This document shows, piece after piece, positions 62,261-64,000 of a DNA stretch of 64,000 bases. Both the position numbers and the translations under genes were made by a program. Source of the DNA: Paenibacillus lutimineralis (GTDB taxonomy: Bacteria; Bacillota; Bacilli; Paenibacillales; Paenibacillaceae); the NCBI RefSeq assembly GCF_003991425.1, contig NZ_CP034346.1, forward strand, positions 4,687,501 to 4,751,500, read 5' to 3'. The notes beneath the pieces were generated by a model, which made no database searches, was not told the DNA's origin, and saw only the letters and a list, made by a program, of their open reading frames with translations. Each line of letters opens with the position of its first letter. Position 1 is the stretch's first letter.

Positions 62261-64000
62261 TTATTCCTGCACAACTGCCACAGTTAACGGAAGCGGATAG
62301 TAAACCGGATGCTCGTCAGCTTCCTGCTGGTACAGAACAATAAGCAGTGTTCCGTTGCCTTCCTTGGCTTCTGCAGCGACATCTAGCATGGTAGACTTGC
62401 CTCCTAGAACATCGGTAAGCGAGAATGGCAGCTCCTCAATGACCGCATATTTCATAAGCTCTCGCTCGTCCAGATTCCTTGCAGCGAGCTCGATAGGTAT
62501 ATCCATCTCACCTGAAGCCAGAGCCTTGAAGTAGCTGTTCCGTGCATGCTTATGCATGCGGTCTTCCCACCATATTTTGCGCGGCTTATACTTATGTCCC
62601 AAATAGTAATCGAGCTTCATCAAGCCAAGCACGATCTCTGGCTCTTTAAGCCCGTGCTGGGTTAGGAATTCATACAGCCGAGAGAACAAATCCTCCAGCT
62701 GATGGCCGATCCGCTGCCAGCCCCGTTCTTCCCAATAGTCACCGAACTCCTGGAAGAAATCGAATGGTGACGTGAATTCCTGTGAAATGAGGTATTCGAT
62801 CGTATGATCCATGCGGTGATCGTTCCAATACTTCTCCAGTACATCCTCCAGCCGCTTCAGCCTGATTACATCACGGAAAGGAAGCACATCATTGCTCAAT
62901 ATTTCATATGGCGCATGATCCATGAACGTATATCCATACTTATCAGCATCATTACGGAGTCCGGTGCCGCGCAGCATTTTCAGGAAGCCGAGTTGCAGCT
63001 CTTCGGGGCGCATCTCGAACACATCATTGAACGTCTTGCGGAAGGTCGAATAATCCTCCTCCGGTAGACCAGCAATCAAGTCAAGATGCTGATCGATTTT
63101 GCCGCTCTCTTTAATCTTGGTCACGGTACGCGTCAGCTTGGTGAAGTTCTGCCGACGCTTCACCAGCAGATTCGTCGGGTCATTCGTCGACTGCACGCCG
63201 ATTTCAAAACGGAAGATTCCCGGCGGTGCATTCTCAGCCAGAAAATCAAGTACTTCCGGCCTCATAATATCAGCGGTGATCTCGAACTGGAACACGCAGC
63301 CGCGATGGTTATCGATCAGGAACTGGAACATCTCCATCGCATAACTGCGGTTAATGTTGAACGTCCGGTCGAGGAACTTGATAACCTTTGCCCCATTATC
63401 GATCAGATACATGATATCCGACTTCACACGCTCGATATCATAGTATCGTACCCCAACCTCAATGCTGGACAAACAAAATTGACAGCTGAACGGACAACCA
63501 CGGCTCGTCTCGAAATAAATGATCCGTTTGCTAAGGTTCGGAAGATCCTCGGGAAACCGGTGCGGTGAAGGCAGCGTGTCCAGATCCGACTTCGGCCGTC
63601 CCGGGTTGACGATGACCTCATCACCCTTGCGATACGCAGCCCCAAATACGAAATGCAGCTTGCGCTCACCAGACAATTCCTGTAATAAGTGATGGAACGT
63701 CTCTTCCCCGTCCCCCATCACGATCGCGTCGATGTTCGGACAACGATTCATCCAGTACTCTGTATCGTAGGACACCTCGGGACCGCCGAGCACGATGAAC
63801 GTGTCGGGCAGCACCTTTTTTAATAAATCTACAAGCTTGAGCGTCTCTTCCATATTCCAGATATAACAGGAGAATCCGATGACATCCGGCTTTCGCTGAT
63901 ACAGATCAGACACGATATTCATCGCCGGGTCTTTAATCGTGTACTCTACCAGATCGATATCGAACTCATGGCCACTGTAAGCCTTGAGTAATCGGATCGC
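62261..64000 (-). CDS. B12-binding radical SAM protein (DUF4080), 5' end missing
   Basis: The frame stays open to the right edge of the window, so the start is outside; at least 579 residues are present. An N-terminal cobalamin-binding-like Rossmann domain (KPDVIGFSCYIWNMEETLKL, VLGGPEVSYD, VMGDGEETFHHLL) is followed by a radical SAM domain with FETSRGCPFSCQFCLSS, then a DUF4080 region. The B12-binding site lacks a clear DxHxxG in the visible part. The family is uncharacterised in most bacteria. A 150-nt gap and terminator separate it from the YvyF-like gene. Confidence 0.88.
   Translation of the reverse strand, partial: AIRLLKAYSGHEFDIDLVEYTIKDPAMNIVSDLYQRKPDVIGFSCYIWNMEETLKLVDLLKKVLPDTFIVLGGPEVSYDTEYWMNRCPNIDAIVMGDGEETFHHLLQELSGERKLHFVFGAAYRKGDEVIVNPGRPKSDLDTLPSPHRFPEDLPNLSKRIIYFETSRGCPFSCQFCLSSIEVGVRYYDIERVKSDIMYLIDNGAKVIKFLDRTFNINRSYAMEMFQFLIDNHRGCVFQFEITADIMRPEVLDFLAENAPPGIFRFEIGVQSTNDPTNLLVKRRQNFTKLTRTVTKIKESGKIDQHLDLIAGLPEEDYSTFRKTFNDVFEMRPEELQLGFLKMLRGTGLRNDADKYGYTFMDHAPYEILSNDVLPFRDVIRLKRLEDVLEKYWNDHRMDHTIEYLISQEFTSPFDFFQEFGDYWEERGWQRIGHQLEDLFSRLYEFLTQHGLKEPEIVLGLMKLDYYLGHKYKPRKIWWEDRMHKHARNSYFKALASGEMDIPIELAARNLDERELMKYAVIEELPFSLTDVLGGKSTMLDVAAEAKEGNGTLLIVLYQQEADEHPVYYPLPLTVAVVQE

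Overview
The window looks like chromosomal DNA from a spore-forming member of the Bacillales, most probably Paenibacillus or a close relative. The evidence is gene content and order: ytxC beside thrS, the metA-metI-metC cluster behind an S-box, alaR-alaT, pheST-zapA near mutS2, infC-rpmI-rplT, ytqA-ytqB, a Spo0E-type phosphatase, CotF-like coat proteins, a bacterial nitric oxide synthase, and heavy use of T-box, S-box and PyrR RNA control. I see no prophage, insertion sequence with a transposase, or CRISPR array. Most genes are on the minus strand.

Layout. 1-2.7 kb: the 5' end of thrS with a T-box leader, ytxC and the menaquinone gene mqnC. 2.8-6.7 kb: a methionine operon (metA, metI, metC) behind a SAM riboswitch. 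7-9.8 kb: corA with a long structured leader, an HRDC protein and a DUF3055 protein. 9.9-16.1 kb: a YpcP exonuclease, an ArsC/Spx-like protein, a pseudouridine synthase, a cobalamin adenosyltransferase, a Spo0E-like protein, alaT/alaR and two coat proteins. 16.5-22.2 kb: an FAD oxidoreductase, a zinc-ribbon protein, a 27-residue membrane peptide, mutS2, a YvlD-like membrane protein and a CuA-type lipoprotein. 22.3-28.5 kb: a greatly enlarged zapA, then pheT and pheS behind a T-box. 28.7-36.2 kb: tRNA-Pro and tRNA-Gly, a GGDEF-EAL protein, a frameshifted aldolase-like gene, feoA-feoB with a Fur-like box, and a PAS histidine kinase. 36.5-40.5 kb: codB-codA behind a PyrR-type attenuator, and a peroxiredoxin. 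40.6-49.4 kb: ilvB-ilvN-ilvC-leuA and leuB behind a T-box, interrupted by gldA and a methyltransferase. 49.5-64 kb: a GNAT protein, the L20 leader with infC-rpmI-rplT, a GT2 glycosyltransferase, PAP2-ugtP, trmB, the tRNA modification pair mnmL-mnmM, a lipase-like hydrolase, a membrane glucosaminidase-like protein, nos and a B12-binding radical SAM protein.

Two things stand out. First, at least ten copies or fragments of one intergenic repeat family are scattered through the window. Full copies are about 135-225 bp with imperfect terminal inverted repeats of about 25 bp built on GTTCAAAAAGTCC. They sit between genes, often directly against a stop codon, and one lies inside the thrS leader. Second, the zapA gene has become a 736-residue coiled-coil protein carrying seven uninterrupted 35-residue (105 bp) repeats, where a typical ZapA has under 100 residues.

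Starts were chosen from Shine-Dalgarno spacing. Several genes use GTG or TTG, and infC uses the family's ATT.
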